This document shows positions 43,583 through 53,000 of a stretch of 64,000 nt of DNA, one piece after another (within the stretch, counting starts at the first letter, position 1; each line of letters begins with the position of its first letter). The stretch lies in the NCBI RefSeq assembly GCF_003332885.2, contig NZ_QOWJ01000011.1, forward strand, positions 87,166-151,165, written 5' to 3'. Position numbers and translations under genes: made by a program. The notes beneath the pieces are model-generated. The model was not told the origin of the DNA. It worked only from the letters and a program-made list of their open reading frames with translations, and did no database searches. This DNA comes from Paracnuella aquatica (GTDB lineage: Bacteria; Bacteroidota; Bacteroidia; Chitinophagales; Chitinophagaceae).

Positions 43583-44074
43583 TCAGGGATATATAAAGTG
43601 AGAAATAGGAATAAACTGGTCGTTGATCCACACGGCGCCGTGCAGGTTGCCGGTGGTTTGCGGCTTGATGAAAAAATGCGCCATCAGGTTCTGGTCGGTT
43701 TGAAAAACATACCACACCTGCCCGCTGCGGATAAATGATGCTTCGGGCTGCGGCACAATATGTTCCACCTTCAGGTGTTGCATATAATCAAGCGGAAAAG
43801 AAACGGCCGACCGGCCGGCCACGCTGGTCATGCTCACCAGCATATCCATTTCGCCATTGTGGCGCAAGAAGCGATCGAACTGGATCATGGCACTGCCTTG
43901 CCGCAACACTTTTTTACTTAAAATGCCCTGGCCAAAAAAGCCCAGTGCTCCGGCAATAACAATAGCCATAATGATGGCCCTGCCAATGGGTTTGGCGATC
44001 CATCCTTTTCGATGCAGCTTCAGGTCTTCATCCAGGTCGAGGGAGTGATGTACTTCTTCAAAACGGGTACTCAT
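43583..44074 (-). CDS. Single-pass membrane protein coupled to DUF421
   Basis: 163 residues beginning MSTRFEEVHHSLDLDEDLKL. One helix (AIIMAIVIAGALGFFGQGIL) near residue 35 is followed by about 110 residues outside the membrane with strands SAMIQFDRFLRHNGEMDMLV and ASFIRSGQVWYVFQTDQ. It precedes the DUF421 gene by one base, which suggests a two-protein membrane unit. Not recognised as a family. Confidence 0.75.
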   Translation of the reverse strand: MSTRFEEVHHSLDLDEDLKLHRKGWIAKPIGRAIIMAIVIAGALGFFGQGILSKKVLRQGSAMIQFDRFLRHNGEMDMLVSMTSVAGRSAVSFPLDYMQHLKVEHIVPQPEASFIRSGQVWYVFQTDQNLMAHFFIKPQTTGNLHGAVWINDQFIPISHFIYP

Positions 44075-44114
44075 TGCCGTTCATTTTGTTGCACCTGTGC
44101 AAAATGAAGGCCAA

Positions 44115-44520
44115 GGAAGAGAGTTGGTAGTTGACCGTTGGTAGTTGGTAGTAGGGAGATGACGGATGATAGATGGTGGGCAGACGGGAGTTGAGAGTCG
44201 GGAGTCGTGGGTTGATTAAAAATTGTTGTTAGGAATTTTTTGTCAAATGAATTGCTGCTAACAAGTGCCGTCATTGCGAGGCGCAGCATCAGCGTTATGG
44301 TTTGGTAAAAAACATGCGCCGAAGCAATCTCCCATTTGCAATCACTATTATCTCCAGCAAACGTATTTATTCAATGAAAAGAGGATTGCTTCGGCGGATG
44401 ATTTACCATAAAAAGAAAACTGCTCCTGCGCCTCGCAATGACAGCGGAGGCCCTGCAACGCTCTATTACTATCAACTGTCAACTACCCACAATCATCCAT
44501 CATCTACCATCCATCATCAC
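44115..44520. repeat. Inverted word-repeat R9 around a REP-like palindrome
   Basis: Left arm about 44115-44205: GTAGTTGACCGTTGG and GATGACGGATGATAGATGG words. Right arm about 44468-44520: CAACTGTCAACTACC and CATCCATCATCTACC words, i.e. the complement. The centre contains the REP-like hairpin 44271-44441. The right arm reaches into the last codons of the next gene. Confidence 0.7.
44271..44441. repeat. REP-like nested hairpin, TCATTGCGAGG family
   Basis: TCATTGCGAGGCGCAG (44271-44286) is exactly complementary to CTGCGCCTCGCAATGA (44426-44441). A nested pair follows inside: CGCCGAAGCAATC near 44318 and GATTGCTTCGGCG near 44384. The element resembles the GCGAGG-GAAGCAATC repeat known from many bacterial genomes. 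Confidence 0.8.
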
Positions 44521-45414
44521 TTCCCTCACCGCCTGCTCCGGCGGTGTTGCGGTTATGCCAAACCGTTGGGTAAACTTGCTGCTGTCGAAAACATAGTCCT
44601 GCTCAAACTGGTACACCATTTCTTTGAACTCCTTCAGCACCGGAACAAAAATGCCCAGCCATCCCATAGCCCATTTAGGCAATACTGAAATACGCGGTTG
44701 TTTGTGCTGCACGTTTGCAATCAGCTCCACCCATTGCCTGCCGGTAAGTGGTGCGGCGGTGGGCAGGTGCCAGACTCCATTCCAAGCATCCGGCGTTTGC
44801 GCCAGCAGTGCCATGGCGTTTGCAGCATCGGGCACGTAGGTAAATGCGTGTAATTTATCTGCGTTGCCCATCCACATGGCCTTTTTTCCTTTGGCTAAAT
44901 TGTTGGCCACCATTTCCACCAGCACGCTGTTTTTAGAGCTGATAAAATCGGCTGCCCGAACGATCATCGCCTGCAGGTTGCCGGCAGCAATTTCATCCAA
45001 AATCATCTGTGCAATCTGTGCCCGTACGGCACCTTTTTTACTTACCGGCCGCACCGGCGTTGCTTCAGTAAGGTGGTGCAAATAAGCAGGGTCGTACATA
45101 TACACGTTGTCGAAAAATACCAGCTTGGCACCATGCTGTTTGCAGGCATCAATTACATGGCGCATGATGATGGGCCACTGTTGTTGCCATACGGAAGTTT
45201 TATACTCCAGGCCAGCCACCAGGTATACTGTTTCCGATCCGGCCACGGCTTTTGCCACAGCGTCTTTATTGGTAAGATCGGCTGCAAACAGTTGGTCGGT
45301 TTCCGCCAGTTTTTTGGGGTTGCGGCTTACTAATCGAATGTTGGTGGTGTAGGTGCGGAGCGCATGGGCAAGAGCTGTGCCTACAGGGCCGGTAGCGCCA
45401 AGAATGGTGTGCAT
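44500..45414 (-). CDS. NmrA/SDR-like NAD(P)-binding protein
   Basis: The start at 45414 (MHTILGATGPVGTALAHALR) gives 304 residues with the atypical SDR loop GATGPVGTALA. Further phrases are IRLVSRNPKKLAETDQLFAA, VYLVAGLEYKT, FFDNVYMYDP and VRAADFISS. The YxxxK tyrosine is not clearly placed, as in many NmrA or epimerase-like redox sensors. It could act as an NADP-sensing regulator or a reductase. Transcribed alone; the REP-containing R9 repeat touches its 3' end. Confidence 0.8.
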   Translation of the reverse strand: MHTILGATGPVGTALAHALRTYTTNIRLVSRNPKKLAETDQLFAADLTNKDAVAKAVAGSETVYLVAGLEYKTSVWQQQWPIIMRHVIDACKQHGAKLVFFDNVYMYDPAYLHHLTEATPVRPVSKKGAVRAQIAQMILDEIAAGNLQAMIVRAADFISSKNSVLVEMVANNLAKGKKAMWMGNADKLHAFTYVPDAANAMALLAQTPDAWNGVWHLPTAAPLTGRQWVELIANVQHKQPRISVLPKWAMGWLGIFVPVLKEFKEMVYQFEQDYVFDSSKFTQRFGITATPPEQAVREVMMDGR

Positions 45415-45620
45415 GATATGGGGTTGTGGGCACAAATGTAAGCAGGCCGTTTATAGGCCGGCAAAGAATTGGATCGGCAGTTTTGTAACGTGCAACAACG
45501 CCAACCGTTTTGGCCTTAGGCTTAAGTGTATAAGCCAGCGTCCTTGCCCTCCTTTGTCATGCAGGTGTTTTCTTTTCACCCCGCTAACATTCATCATCCT
45601 TGCAATCCCTTTGGCATTCG

Positions 45621-45628
45621 TACCTTTG
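45621..45628 (+). promoter_or_regulatory. -7 element of korA
   Basis: TACCTTTG, an exact TAnnTTTG match, lies 18 bases upstream of the ATG at 45646. Confidence 0.55.
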
Positions 45629-45645
45629 CACCCTCAATTTTGTAT

Positions 45646-47499
45646 ATGACACGTACACAGGAGGTTCTTCAGGATGTGGTGATCAAATTTGCGGGCGACA
45701 GTGGCGATGGCATGCAGCTTACCGGCACGCAGTTTACCCAAAACACCGCCCTGCTGGGTGCCGACCTTTCCACCTTCCCCGACTTCCCCGCCGAGATCCG
45801 TGCCCCACAGGGCACCATCCCCGGGGTAAGCGGTTACCAATTGCGTTTTTCTTCCGAAAGCATTTATACGCCTGGCGATCAGTGGGATGTGCTGGTGGCC
45901 ATGAACGCCGCCGCACTGAAAACCAACCTTAAAAGCCTGAAAAAGGGCGGCAAACTCATTGTAAACGTAGATGGGTTTGACGTTAAAAACCTGCGACTGG
46001 CCAATTACCCCGACGGCATCAACCCGCTGGATAACGGTTCGCTGGAAGGCTACGAGGTGATCAAAATGGACATCACCAAAATGACCCGCGAAGCGCTGAA
46101 AGAAGTACAGGGTTTGGGCACCAAGGAAAAGGACCGCGCCAAAAATATGTTTGTGCTGGGCTTTTTGTACTGGATGTACAACCGCGATATGGCCAGCACC
46201 GAGCAGTTCCTGACCGAGAAGTTTGGTAAAAAGGCCGAGATCCTCGATTCCAACATCAAGGCGCTGCGGGCCGGTTACAACTATGGCGATACCACCGAAA
46301 CCTTTACCACGCAGTTCCGGGTGGAAAAAGCCCGCATTGCCGCCGGCTCTTACCGCTCCATTATGGGCAACCAGGCACTGGCCTACGGCCTTATTGCCGC
46401 TTCGGTTAAAAGCGGCTTGCCCATGTTCCTGGGCACTTATCCCATTACGCCGGCTTCCGACATTTTGCACGAGCTGAGCAAGCATAAAAACTTTGGCATT
46501 AAAACCTTCCAGGCCGAAGATGAAATTGCCGGTATTTCGGCAGCCATTGGCGCAGCTTATGGCGGCCATTTGGGTGTAACCACCACATCGGGTCCCGGCA
46601 TGGCGCTGAAAACCGAAGCCATGGGCCTGGCCATGATGCTGGAGATTCCGCTGGTGATTGTAAACGTTCAGCGTGGCGGCCCTTCAACCGGTTTGCCCAC
46701 CAAAACGGAACAAAGCGATTTGCTGCAGGCTTACTATGGCCGCAACGGCGAATCGCCCATGCCGGTGGTATCGGCATCCACGCCATCCGATTGTTTTGAA
46801 GCAGTGTACGAAGCCACCCGCATTGCGGTGGAGCACATGACGCCGGTGATCTTTTTGAGCGATGGCTATATCGCCAATGGTGCCGAGCCCTGGATGTATC
46901 CTTCTGCCGACAGCCTGCAGCCCATCAAGGTGGAATTCAAAACCGAGCTGGGCTACGACGAAGCCAAGTTTCAGCCCTACAAACGCGATGAGCGGGGTGT
47001 GCGGCCCTGGGCTGTGCCCGGCACGCCAGGATTGGAGCACCGCATTGGCGGATTGGAAAAAGAAAACATTAGCGGCAACGTAAGCTACGACCCCGAGAAC
47101 CACCAGCTGATGGTGAAACTGCGCCAGCAAAAGGTGGACATGATTGCGCAATATATTCCGGAGCAGCAACTGGACAATGGCCCCGAGCAGGGCGACCTGC
47201 TGGTGCTGGGCTGGGGCTCTACCTATGGCGTGATCAAAACGGCGGTGGCCGAAATGATTGCCGAAGGCTACAGCGTGGCGCATGCTCACCTGCGGTACAT
47301 GCGGCCGTTTCCGCGCAACCTGGGCAACATGCTGCGCAACTATAAAAAAGTGCTCATTCCCGAGATCAACAACGGGCAGTTGGTAAAAATTATCCGCGCC
47401 GAATACCTGGTGGATGCGCAGGCCTACAACAAGATCATGGGTGTGCCCATTACAAAGTCGGAGTTGATTGATGCCATCCGCCGTCGGATTGCAGATTAA
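45646..47499 (+). CDS. korA: 2-oxoacid:acceptor oxidoreductase, fused gamma-alpha subunit
   Basis: The ATG at 45646 (MTRTQEVLQDVVIKFAGDSG) gives 617 residues. The gamma domain (about 1-195) has GDSGDGMQLTGTQF. The alpha domain follows, with GNQALAYGLIAASVKSGLPM, the pyrimidine-binding FQAEDEIAGISAAIGAAYGG and GGPSTGLPTKTEQSDLLQ. It decarboxylates 2-oxoglutarate or another 2-oxoacid with CoA and reduces ferredoxin. The beta subunit that binds thiamine diphosphate is normally encoded next to it but is absent; a terminator follows instead. Confidence 0.9.
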   Translation: MTRTQEVLQDVVIKFAGDSGDGMQLTGTQFTQNTALLGADLSTFPDFPAEIRAPQGTIPGVSGYQLRFSSESIYTPGDQWDVLVAMNAAALKTNLKSLKKGGKLIVNVDGFDVKNLRLANYPDGINPLDNGSLEGYEVIKMDITKMTREALKEVQGLGTKEKDRAKNMFVLGFLYWMYNRDMASTEQFLTEKFGKKAEILDSNIKALRAGYNYGDTTETFTTQFRVEKARIAAGSYRSIMGNQALAYGLIAASVKSGLPMFLGTYPITPASDILHELSKHKNFGIKTFQAEDEIAGISAAIGAAYGGHLGVTTTSGPGMALKTEAMGLAMMLEIPLVIVNVQRGGPSTGLPTKTEQSDLLQAYYGRNGESPMPVVSASTPSDCFEAVYEATRIAVEHMTPVIFLSDGYIANGAEPWMYPSADSLQPIKVEFKTELGYDEAKFQPYKRDERGVRPWAVPGTPGLEHRIGGLEKENISGNVSYDPENHQLMVKLRQQKVDMIAQYIPEQQLDNGPEQGDLLVLGWGSTYGVIKTAVAEMIAEGYSVAHAHLRYMRPFPRNLGNMLRNYKKVLIPEINNGQLVKIIRAEYLVDAQAYNKIMGVPITKSELIDAIRRRIAD

Positions 47500-47522
47500 A
47501 AAGCATTCGCTGTCAGCATCAT

Positions 47523-47568
47523 AAATTAAAAGGCCTGAAAGACTTGTTCTTTCAGGCCTTTTAATTTT
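47523..47568 (+). terminator. Terminator after korA
   Basis: ATTAAAAGGCCTGAAAGA pairs with TCTTTCAGGCCTTTTAAT around a short loop and is followed by TTTT. Confidence 0.85.
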
Positions 47569-47587
47569 CAACACCTCATTTTGCCCC

Positions 47588-47717
47588 TGTCATCCTGAGC
47601 GCAGCGAAGGATCTGAACCTGCACCAGCAAAAAACTTCGAAACATCAAAGAGTCTGCCTTATATCCAATCATTCCTCATTTGCAAAACGCAGATGCTTCG
47701 CTGTGCTCAGCATGACA
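47588..47717. repeat. REP-like palindrome, TGTCATCCTGAGC family
   Basis: TGTCATCCTGAGCGCAGCGA (with AGGATCTG after it) faces CAGATGCTTCGCTGTGCTCA (with GCATGACA after it); most bases match. It lies in the 318-base korA/HD-protein gap and is widely seen in Bacteroidota genomes. Confidence 0.8.
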
Positions 47718-47736
47718 AAGGCATAGAGGCTTTTAT

Positions 47737-47780
47737 GTAAAAAGGGCCACATAGACTGAAAGCTATGTGGCCCTTTTTAC
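47737..47780 (-). terminator. Terminator of the HD-PycTM gene
   Basis: GTAAAAAGGGCCACATAG pairs with CTATGTGGCCCTTTTTAC around an eight-base loop; T tracts are present on both strands. Confidence 0.85.
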
Positions 47781-47817
47781 AATAATATTCTTTCAATCAA
47801 TGAAGCTCGGGGTGCCG

Positions 47818-49092
47818 TCAATAATCAATCAACGGCGCACTGCTGCTGATATTGGGGTTGGACGCACCATACAGCGCTGCCACGGCAAACGCCACCACCG
47901 ATGCAATCAGTCCCCACATGAAAATGGTGTAGGCAATGCGCAAAAACCGGTATTTGCGGGCCAGCACCACGCCCAGGAAATAAATGTCCTTGATCATGCT
48001 GTTGTACAGGTACTCGCGGTCTTTCAGCATTTCGTTCATGCCCCATTGGTACTCCTCCAGCTGCATGCGGAAGAAGTTGCCAAAAAACAGGAGGTTGGCC
48101 CGCTTGCTGCGGATGTCTTCCTCAGTAAAGCGGCCGCTGCTCACCGATGGGCGGGTGGACAGTATGGCAAAGATCATGGCGCTGAGACAGGTGATGGCCA
48201 GCATGGCCGTGGGAATAATGTATTGTTTATAATACGGAATGCGGACCAGCAGCACCGTAAGCACTACTGAAATAATAATGGCGTTAACCGAGATCATGAT
48301 GTTGGCTTTGCCATCGGCCAGCGAGCTCAGCTCAAAATGGTTATTGGAGGTGGTGCGAAACATGGTTTGCACGCCGCGTTCCGTTGTTTTTTGCTCGGCC
48401 TTGGCCAGCTCGGGGTCGGTAATGGCGGCGGCCTGCGTGTACGGAAACACCGGCGGCTCGGGCTTGCTTTCCGGTTCGGCTTTATCGGCTTTGCCGCCTT
48501 TTTTGTGCAGGCTTTGCAGGTTGGCTGCTTTTTGCGGCTCCAGGTGCTCTTTGCCGTAGTCGGTAAAATAGCGGTGCGTTTCTAAAAACGTAATGTTGTT
48601 TTTGCGCCACTCCTTGCCCGATATTTTGCGGCCCAGCAGCGCTTCCTGTTCTTGCTTCAGCAACTGGCTGCGGGCTTTAAAATCCTGGGTGGAAAGATGG
48701 TACAGGTCGGCATCGCAGAGGATTTTTTCCACCAAACTTACCGGCGACTGCGGCATGCGGGTAGCCTGGATGCAGGAGCCCACTCGTTGTTGAATGATGG
48801 GATCGGCCTCCTGGCCGGCCAAAAAATCCTGGGCTATGCGTACGCTTTCGGCCTCGTGGCCGGTGGCTTCGCCTTTAATATATCCGGTGTCGTGAAACCA
48901 GGCTGCCAGCATCAGAACCAACCGGTCGTCGGCTTCCAGCTTGTGGTAATCGGCCATGTAGCTGCAGGCTTCCACCACATCTTCGGTATGCTCCAGGCTG
49001 TGAAAAACAAACTGCGGCCGAACCCGGTGCTGGTATAAATCGGTCACAAAATCCCTTGCTGCGCTCAATAATAGCTCATTGGTTTCGGACAT
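47818..49092 (-). CDS. HD-domain protein fused to a PycTM-type effector domain
   Basis: 424 residues. An HD phosphohydrolase domain fills about residues 1-190, with His31, His35, the HD pair His67-Asp68 (AAWFHDTGYI) and a later Asp near 128-130 (LCDADLYHL). A charged linker (about 190-235) leads to a membrane part with TTSNNHFELSSLADGKANIM and helices ISVNAIIISVVLTVLLV, AMLAITCLSAMIFAIL and IFMWGLIASVVAFAVAAL. That part looks like the Pycsar effector transmembrane domain, which in defence systems responds to cyclic pyrimidine nucleotides. No pyrimidine cyclase gene is nearby, so the role may be different. Confidence 0.75.
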   Translation of the reverse strand: MSETNELLLSAARDFVTDLYQHRVRPQFVFHSLEHTEDVVEACSYMADYHKLEADDRLVLMLAAWFHDTGYIKGEATGHEAESVRIAQDFLAGQEADPIIQQRVGSCIQATRMPQSPVSLVEKILCDADLYHLSTQDFKARSQLLKQEQEALLGRKISGKEWRKNNITFLETHRYFTDYGKEHLEPQKAANLQSLHKKGGKADKAEPESKPEPPVFPYTQAAAITDPELAKAEQKTTERGVQTMFRTTSNNHFELSSLADGKANIMISVNAIIISVVLTVLLVRIPYYKQYIIPTAMLAITCLSAMIFAILSTRPSVSSGRFTEEDIRSKRANLLFFGNFFRMQLEEYQWGMNEMLKDREYLYNSMIKDIYFLGVVLARKYRFLRIAYTIFMWGLIASVVAFAVAALYGASNPNISSSAPLIDY

Positions 49093-49126
49093 GGGTGGTG
49101 CGTTGTTTGATACTTAAAGTTATTAA

Positions 49127-50014
49127 ATGATGAGAAAGTTATTTCAAACAGGATGCCCGGCACCGTTGTGGATGCTCCTAGTGCCGGTAATGCTTTGCTC
49201 AGCTTGTTCCGATAACAGTTACAGTTCGCCGCGGGGTTACGACCTGCACCGGCCGGTGGTCCGCGAACTGGGAAAAAGTCTCAACGAAATATCCGGAATT
49301 TTTTACGTGCCCGGCGAAGATGCACTGGTAGCCATTGCCGATAGCAAGGACAATATTTTCCGGATTGATCTGCGGCGGGAAAAGCTGACCGACAAGGTAA
49401 AGGACTTTTATGAACAAGAAGATTTCGAAGACATCGTGCAACTCGATAGCTCGCTGTTTGTTTTGATTTCAAACGGCAGCATTGTGGAAGTGCCCCTGCA
49501 GCGCCCCGACAGCGTGAATGTATTTGCCCTCAACCCCGATGGTAAAAACGATTTTGAATCGCTGTATTACGATCCTGTGGCCAAAGGCCTCATCATGCTG
49601 TGCAAGGAATGCGATATGGACGATGCCACTAACGGCCGCTCCGCGTTCAGGTTCGATTTGGAAAACCGCCGGTTTGATTCCGAGCCTTTTTATACCATCA
49701 ACGACAGTGAGGTGATGAAGGTGCTGAAAAACGACGATGTGAAATTTAAACCATCCGCCGCGGCCATCCACCCTCTGGAAGGACGACTGTACATACTGGC
49801 TTCGGCAGGGCAGGTGCTGGTTATTGCCGACAGGCGGGGCAACGTGGCCGAAGTGTACCGCCTCAACCCCGACCAGCACCCGCAGGCCGAAGGCATTGCC
49901 TTTGCCCCCAATGGTACCATGTACATTTCCAACGAAGGCAAATACGGCTCCGCTACCCTTAAAATGTATAATTACAACAAAGCCCTGCTGCGGCAAACCC
50001 AAACCAAGAAGTAA
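49127..50014 (+). CDS. SdiA-regulated family lipoprotein
   Basis: 295 residues. The signal ends in a lipobox (CSAC) near residue 27. The body has the SdiA-regulated beta-propeller pattern: LNEISGIFYVPGEDALVAIA, DSKDNIFRIDL, FEDIVQLDSSLFVLISNG and QAEGIAFAPNGTMYISNEG. Homologues are extracytoplasmic and resemble phytase-like or NHL propellers. The stop is two bases before the next start, so it is translated with the large phosphoesterase-barrel gene and may act with it. ATG 49127 and 49130 are both possible. Confidence 0.8.
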   Translation: MMRKLFQTGCPAPLWMLLVPVMLCSACSDNSYSSPRGYDLHRPVVRELGKSLNEISGIFYVPGEDALVAIADSKDNIFRIDLRREKLTDKVKDFYEQEDFEDIVQLDSSLFVLISNGSIVEVPLQRPDSVNVFALNPDGKNDFESLYYDPVAKGLIMLCKECDMDDATNGRSAFRFDLENRRFDSEPFYTINDSEVMKVLKNDDVKFKPSAAAIHPLEGRLYILASAGQVLVIADRRGNVAEVYRLNPDQHPQAEGIAFAPNGTMYISNEGKYGSATLKMYNYNKALLRQTQTKK

Positions 50015-50016
50015 TC

Positions 50017-53000
50017 ATGAAGCACCCTGTGGTATTGATGCTGTTGACCCTTTTTTCCTGGTGTGCCCATGCGCAGGAAGACAGCATTCAACAACGTATT
50101 TTTTTAATTGGCGACGGCGGCGAACTGCACAATGGTAAGCAGGTGGTGGTAGACTGGCTAAAAAAGAACGTGGACTGGAACGATACCCGCAACGTGGCCA
50201 TCTATCTCGGTGACAATATTTACCCATTGGGCCTGCCCATGGAAGGCGAGGAAGGCTATGGTTATTATAAACGCATCCTCGACAGCCAAATCGACCTAGT
50301 GCGGGGAAAAAAGAGCAAGGCCTATTTTGTAATGGGCAACCACGATTGGATGAATGGAAAGATCGGCGGCTGGCAACGGGCCATCAACCAGATCAATTAC
50401 ATCAATGAACTGGAACAGGAAAATATTGCGGCGCAGCCCACCGATGGCTGTCCCGGCCCCGTGCCCATTGAAATCAGCGACAAAGTGGTGCTGGTGATGA
50501 TGGACAGCCAGTGGTTCCTTTACCTGCACGATAAACCCGGCCCCGGCTCCAACTGCTCCTCCAAAACGGTGGAAGAATTTGCTACCGAGCTGGCCGAAAT
50601 TGCAGCTTCGCATCCCAACCAATTGCTGGTGTTGGCCATGCACCATCCTATGTATTCGCATGGCTCGCATGGCGGCGATTATACCTGGAAAGAGCACCTG
50701 TTTCCATTTACCGCTGCGCGGAAAAATCTATACATCCCGCTGCCTGTTTTGGGCTCTATTTATCCCATTGCCCGCGGCGTGTTTGGCAACGTACAGGACC
50801 TGAAACACCCGTTGTACCAAACCATGATCGATGTGATCGAGCCCATTTTAAAAAGCCATAAAAGCGCCATTGCAGTAGCCGGCCACGAGCACAACTTGCA
50901 GCTGATTGAAAAAGACAGCGTGCATTATATTGTAAGCGGCTCAGGCGCCAAGCTTACCCGCCTCAGCGAAAAAGGCAAGATGGGCAAACTGCTTTTTTCC
51001 GACCTCAATTTTGGATTTGTACAAATACAGGTACGCAAAAGCGGCCGCGTTACGTCCAGTTTTTACAACATCAACAGCAAAGACCTGTCGGACCCCACGT
51101 TTGAGCGGGACCTGAAGCCGATTGATACCGTGCTGCAGCAGATTCCCAAAGATTCGATCCCGCAATTGCCGCCAAATATTTTGCTGGCAGCCAACCCAAA
51201 GTTGGAAGGCAGCAAGTTGAAGAATTTTTTCCTCGGCGAAAACTACCGGTCGGAGTGGACCACACCCATCAGCATGGAAGTGCTGGACCTGGGCAAAGAG
51301 CAGGGCGGCCTTACGCCAGTGCGCCAGGGCGGCGGTAAGCAAACAAGATCGCTGCGCGTTGAAACAAAAGAAGGCCGCCAGTGGGTGCTGCGTTCCATTG
51401 AAAAGTTTCCGGAAGCCGCCATTCCACCTGATCTGCGCACCCCTTTTACAAAGGCAATAATAGAAGACGGCATTTCGGCATCGTACCCATTTGCGCCGCT
51501 GTCGTACGGCCCCATGGCCAATGCAGCAGGGTTGCCGCCCATACGCCGCAAACTGGTGTATATCCCCGACGATCCAAGGCTGGGGCGCTTTCGCAATGTG
51601 TTTAAAAACTCGATGGCGGTGCTGGAAGAGCGGCAGCCGGTTTGGGTAAAAAAAGCATACAACACCGAAGAACTGGTAACGCGTTTGGCCAAAGACAACG
51701 ACGACCATGTGGACCAGCGTGAAGTGCTGAAAGCAAGGCTGCTCGATAACTTCATCATGGACTTTGACCGCCACGACGACCAGTGGCAGTGGGCTACCCG
51801 CGATACGGGCAAGGGTAAAATCTATTACCCCATTCCACGCGACCACGACCAGGCATTTTTTGTAAACGAAGGGCTGGTGCCCAAACTGGCCCGCAAGCCC
51901 TGGTTTGCGCCGGAGCTACAGGGTTTTGACGTGCGGGCAAAAAACATCCGCACCTTCAACAAGCCTGCCCGCAATTTCGACCGCTTTTTCATGAACGAAC
52001 TCGACTGGTCGGTTTGGGAGCGTCAGATCGATACATTTTTAACAGCCATGACCGACAGCGTGATGGCGGTGTCGCTGCGGCGCCAGCCCAACGAAACCGA
52101 ACGCAATCATATCTACGAGATCTTCAGCAAGCTGCAACAGCGCCGCTATGTTTTTCGCGATGAAATGCGCAAGTACTACAACTTTATTTCGTCGGAAGTA
52201 AACGTGGTGGGCACCAACCAGCGGGAGTTGTTTTTGGTTAATAAAAACGACAGCGGTTATGTAGATGTTTCGGTGTTTAAAATAGACAAACAAGGGCAGC
52301 GCAGTTCCCGCATTTACCAGCGCCTGTTCAATCCATCCGAAACAAAAGAGATCCGCCTGTTTGGTTTGAAAGACAACGATTCGTTCCAGGTAAGCGGCAG
52401 CAAAAGCCCCATCCGCATCCGCATGGTAGGCGGGCCCGGCGAGGACAAGTTTTTAAACAACAGCGATGGCGGTAAAAAAGTAATCGTGCACGATGTGACG
52501 TTTGAATCGAACCGGTTTGAAGGCGACACTTCGATTTTTGCAAAACAGGTATCGGCCAACCCGCGGCAAAACATGTACAACCGCCAGTTTTATAAATACG
52601 GTTATGTGCATCCCAGTGTTTCGTTAGGCTATAATATTGACGATGGTTTGTTCCTGGGCGGCCGTGCCGAGTGGTTCAAACAAGGATTTAGAAAAGAGCC
52701 GTACAAGGCCCGGCACATGCTGGTGGCACGGCGTGCATTGAAAACTTCGTCTACACAATTCCGTTGGGAAAGTGAATACGTGCAGGTGTTTAAAGCCACC
52801 GACCTTGTGCTGCGTGCCGATGTGCGGGCACCTGTGAACGTGACCAACTTTTTTGGCATTGGCAACAATACGGAGTTCGATCAGTCGGCTCCCGGCCGCG
52901 GCGACCGGTTTTACCGTGTTCGCTACAACTATGCCGATGCTTCGGTGCTGTTGCGCCGCCAGTTGCAGTCGTGGTTCCGTATTTCTTATGGCCTCACGTA

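Noticed and set aside
47588-47717. CRISPR array
   Set aside because: Only one inverted pair, no regularly spaced direct repeats and no cas genes.
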